Shown: positions 61,699 through 64,000 of the stretch, one piece after another | Layout: every line of letters begins with the position of its first letter | Position numbering within the stretch: position 1 is the first letter of the stretch | Origin: Paracoccus sp. S1E-3 | GTDB taxonomy: Bacteria > Pseudomonadota > Alphaproteobacteria > Rhodobacterales > Rhodobacteraceae | NCBI RefSeq assembly: GCF_013868135.1 | Contig: NZ_JACEMU010000004.1 | Location: forward strand, 1,860,001-1,924,000 | Reading direction: 5' to 3' | DNA: 64,000 nucleotides | Made by a program: the position numbers and the translations under genes | The notes under the pieces: generated by a model | What the model saw: only the letters and a program-made list of their open reading frames with translations | The model's database searches: none | What the model was told of the DNA's origin: nothing

Positions 61699-62754
61699 AT
61701 GACCATCCGCCACCTGCTCGACGAACTCAATGACCGCTCGCGCGAAGTGTTTCGCCGGGTGGTGGAAATCTATCTGCAGACGGGCGAACCCGTGGGCTCG
61801 CGCACGCTGACGCAGGGCATGTCGGAACGCGTCAGCCCCGCCACCATCCGCAATGTGATGCAGGATCTGGAACTGCTCGGGCTGCTGGAGGCGCCCCATG
61901 TATCGGCCGGGCGGCGCCCTACGCAATCCGGGCTGCGCCTCTTCGTCGATGGGCTGATGGAGGTCGACCCCGTCGCCCCTACCGACCGTGAACGGATCGA
62001 ACAGACCCTCGGCAGCGGTGCGCCTGATGTCGGGGCGCTGCTGGACCGGGTTGGCGGCGCGCTCTCCTCGATGACCCACGGTGCCAGTCTGGTGCTGACG
62101 CCCAAGCACGAAGCTCCGATTCGCCATATCGAATTTGTCAGCCTCGCCCCCGACCGGGCGCTGGTGGTGCTGGTCTTTTCCGACGGTCAGGTCGAAAACC
62201 GCCTGTTTACCCCGCCCGCCGGCCAGACCCCGTCCTCGATGCGTGAGGCCGGCAATTTCCTGAACGCCCTGGCCGAGGGCCGAACCCTGTCCGAGTTGCG
62301 CGCGCAGGTGGCCCGTGACATCACGACGCGCCGTCAGGAGCTGGACAGTCTTGCCGCCGATCTGATCGAGCAGGGCTTTGCCAGCTGGGAGAGCGGCGCC
62401 AGCGATGCCCGCCTGATCGTGCGCGGCCGCGCCAATCTGATCGAGACCGAAGCCGCGGATCTCGACCGCATTCGCGAACTGTTCGACGACCTAGAACGCA
62501 AGCGCGACATTGCGCAGTTTCTGGACCTGACCGAAGGCGGCGACGGCGTGCGCATTTTCATCGGTTCCGAGAACAAGCTTTTTTCACTTTCGGGTTCCTC
62601 TCTGGTGGTTTCTCCCTATATGAACTCCGACCGGAAGATCATTGGCGCGGTGGGCGTGATCGGACCGACGCGGCTCAATTACGGGCGCATCGTTCCGATC
62701 GTCGATTACACCGCGCAGCTGGTCGGGCGTGCGCTGTCCGGCCTGAAAGGATGA
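61699..62754 (+). CDS. hrcA: Heat-inducible repressor HrcA
   Basis: Represses heat-shock genes through CIRCE. 351 residues: winged helix N-terminal part ([21 protein letters not shown]), then the GAF-like middle part and C-terminal dimer domain ([19 protein letters not shown]). The [10 protein letters not shown] start is family-typical. Overlaps the region before grpE; the TGA is within the grpE leader. Confidence 0.92.
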   Translation: MTIRHLLDELNDRSREVFRRVVEIYLQTGEPVGSRTLTQGMSERVSPATIRNVMQDLELLGLLEAPHVSAGRRPTQSGLRLFVDGLMEVDPVAPTDRERIEQTLGSGAPDVGALLDRVGGALSSMTHGASLVLTPKHEAPIRHIEFVSLAPDRALVVLVFSDGQVENRLFTPPAGQTPSSMREAGNFLNALAEGRTLSELRAQVARDITTRRQELDSLAADLIEQGFASWESGASDARLIVRGRANLIETEAADLDRIRELFDDLERKRDIAQFLDLTEGGDGVRIFIGSENKLFSLSGSSLVVSPYMNSDRKIIGAVGVIGPTRLNYGRIVPIVDYTAQLVGRALSGLKG

Positions 62755-62759
62755 AGACG

Positions 62760-63311
62760 ATGAGCGATCAAAACCCTGGCGGACTGCCACCCGAAGACCT
62801 GCCTCTGGACGAGGATTTCATGGACCCTCTGGCCGATCCGGGCGAGGAAATCCAGCGCCTGACCGCCGAGCGTGACGAGATGCGCGACCGCTTCATGCGC
62901 GCGCTGGCGGATGCCGAAAATGCCCGCAAGCGCGCCGACAAGGAGCGTCGCGACGCCGAACAATATGGCGGCACGCGCCTGGCCCGCGACCTGCTGCCGG
63001 TCTATGACTATCTGCATCGCGCCATCGACGCCGTGCCCGAAGATCAGCGCGGCGCCAACGCCGCCCTGCTGGAAGGCGTGGAACTGACGCTGCGCGAACT
63101 CGGAAACGTCTTCGGCAAGCACGGCATCACCGTGCTGCGCCCCGAAGTCGGCAGCAAATTCGACCCCCAGCTGCACGAAGCCATGTTCGAGGCCCCCTTG
63201 CCCAACACCGTCGCGGGCGACATCATCCAGTTGATGGAGCCGGGCTTCATGATTCATGACCGTCTGTTGCGCCCGGCCAAGGTCGGGGTCAGCTCCAACC
63301 GGATCAGCTGA
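62760..63311 (+). CDS. grpE: Nucleotide exchange factor GrpE
   Basis: Co-chaperone of DnaK. 183 residues: acidic N-terminus, long coiled coil (about 25-60), GVELTLRELGNVFGKHGI and HEAMFEAPLPNTVAGDIIQLMEPGF. AAAGGA at the end of hrcA is spaced for the ATG at 62760, not 62751. Follows hrcA with translational coupling. Confidence 0.94.
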   Translation: MSDQNPGGLPPEDLPLDEDFMDPLADPGEEIQRLTAERDEMRDRFMRALADAENARKRADKERRDAEQYGGTRLARDLLPVYDYLHRAIDAVPEDQRGANAALLEGVELTLRELGNVFGKHGITVLRPEVGSKFDPQLHEAMFEAPLPNTVAGDIIQLMEPGFMIHDRLLRPAKVGVSSNRIS

Positions 63312-63343
63312 TCCGGTTTCGATTTTCCAAGGAAGAGGATACC

Positions 63344-63970
63344 ATGCGGAAATTCGTTCTGGACGACGAAGAAGAAGACGACCGTGAAGAAGAAGGCCAG
63401 CAGGAGCAAGGTCTCGGCCTTCCCGACAGCGCCAATATCGGCAAGCTGTATTTCAAGTCACGCAATGTCATCGTCGCGGGCGAGATCAACGACAAGCTGG
63501 CCCAGCGCACCGTTGCCCATCTTCTGGCATTGGCCGAAGAAAGCGATGCGCCGATCAACATGCTGATCTCGTCGCCGGGCGGTCACGTCGAATCCGGCGA
63601 CATGATCCACGACATGATCAAGTTCATCCGCCCCACCGTGCGCTGCGTCGGTTCGGGCTGGGTGGCTTCGGCCGGGGCACTGATCTTCGTCGGCGCGGCC
63701 AAGGAAAACCGCTATTGCCTGCCGAATACACGCTTTTTGCTGCACCAACCTTCGGGCGGGATCCGTGGTACGTCCAGCGACATGATGATCCAGGCCGAGC
63801 AGGTCCGCATCATGCGCGAGCGTTTGAACCAGATATTCGCCGACGCGACCGGGCAGAGCGTCGAACAGATCGAAAAGGATACCGAGCGCGATTTCTGGCT
63901 GAACACCAAGGAAGCGCTGCAATATGGCCTGGTCGGGAAGGTCATCACGTCGATCGATGAATTGAAGTAG
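63344..63970 (+). CDS. ClpP-like ATP-dependent Clp protease proteolytic subunit with acidic N-terminus
   Basis: A 208-residue ClpP-fold serine protease. An acidic, low-complexity N-terminus (residues 5-21, mostly Asp/Glu/Gln) replaces the usual propeptide. Nucleophile Ser sits in GWVASAGALIF (canonical GQAASMGA), the His in LLHQPSGG, and the Asp in ERDFWL; the oligomer-handle helix AEQVRIMRERLNQIFA is conserved. It is not next to clpX and is a probable second ClpP of the cell. It follows grpE by 32 bp and is complete; the last 30 bp after its stop show nothing identifiable. Confidence 0.85.
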   Translation: MRKFVLDDEEEDDREEEGQQEQGLGLPDSANIGKLYFKSRNVIVAGEINDKLAQRTVAHLLALAEESDAPINMLISSPGGHVESGDMIHDMIKFIRPTVRCVGSGWVASAGALIFVGAAKENRYCLPNTRFLLHQPSGGIRGTSSDMMIQAEQVRIMRERLNQIFADATGQSVEQIEKDTERDFWLNTKEALQYGLVGKVITSIDELK

Positions 63971-64000
63971 GACCTGTCCCTGCATTGAAAAAGGGGCGGC

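Noticed and set aside
63960..64000. Terminator after the ClpP-like gene
   Set aside because: The window ends before a second arm could be seen.

Overview
The window looks like a chromosomal segment of an alphaproteobacterium of the Rhodobacteraceae, most like Paracoccus. The evidence is high G+C, a RegA/SenC/RegB redox system, an EcfG/NepR/PhyR general stress response, a DUF2849-linked assimilatory sulfite reductase operon, an H-NS/HvrA-type protein, HemJ in place of HemG/HemY, and an alphaproteobacterial origin-type neighbourhood (aroE-coaE-dnaQ, hemJ-rho-mnmE-mnmG-rsmG-parA-parB). The genus is inferred from gene content; no search was run. I saw no rRNA, tRNA, CRISPR array, insertion sequence or prophage.

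Layout. 0-2.5 kb: a rhomboid protease cut by the left edge, ubiG and pip. 2.6-8.2 kb: the rimP-nusA-ylxR-infB operon behind a promoter and an attenuator-like leader, closed by a strong terminator. 8.3-9.3 kb: a lone AT-richer DUF2806-type gene, probably acquired. 9.3-13.8 kb: an aromatic catabolic operon (fumarylacetoacetase, metallo-beta-lactamase-fold protein, FAD monooxygenase, DUF2783) with a MarR regulator and paired operator-like palindromes. 13.9-19.4 kb: cobA, a nitronate monooxygenase-like gene and the DUF2849-cysI-cysH operon, in which cysH is fused to DUF934, with a divergent Lrp-type regulator. 19.4-24.9 kb: small housekeeping genes including Smr, a Tim44-like protein, fxsA and secB. 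24.9-29.9 kb: an H-NS-like gene, regA, senC, regB and a kinase-less PAS protein. 30-33.7 kb: hslV, a GNAT gene, hslU, a KpsS-like gene and trxA. 33.7-43.2 kb: an overlapping leftward operon of an aldo/keto reductase, a tsaE-amgK fusion, murU-like, addB and addA. 43.2-46.7 kb: general stress response genes (HWE kinase, ecfG, nepR and divergent phyR). 46.7-50.9 kb: a THUMP RNA methyltransferase, YihY, dnaQ, coaE and aroE. 50.85-51.23 kb: the best replication-origin candidate. 51.2-58.5 kb: hemJ, rho, mnmE, mnmG, rsmG, parA and parB, with two parS sites. 58.4-61.6 kb: DUF454, hemW, ridA, rdgB and rph. 61.7-64 kb: hrcA, grpE and a ClpP-like protease.

How the parts fit. Genes on the two sides of the origin candidate point away from it. 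The parS sites lie 3-5.5 kb away and ParA/ParB are encoded beside them, so this is a compact replication and segregation centre. Four GANTC (CcrM) sites within 36 bp at the rho promoter suggest methylation-linked control beside the origin. Global regulation is represented by RegBA, PhyR-NepR-EcfG and H-NS. Most genes are ordinary for the group. The unusual points are the regulatory DNA near the origin, the gene fusions, a metallo-beta-lactamase-fold enzyme with one metal site rewritten, a gene with no normal start codon, and the isolated DUF2806 gene.
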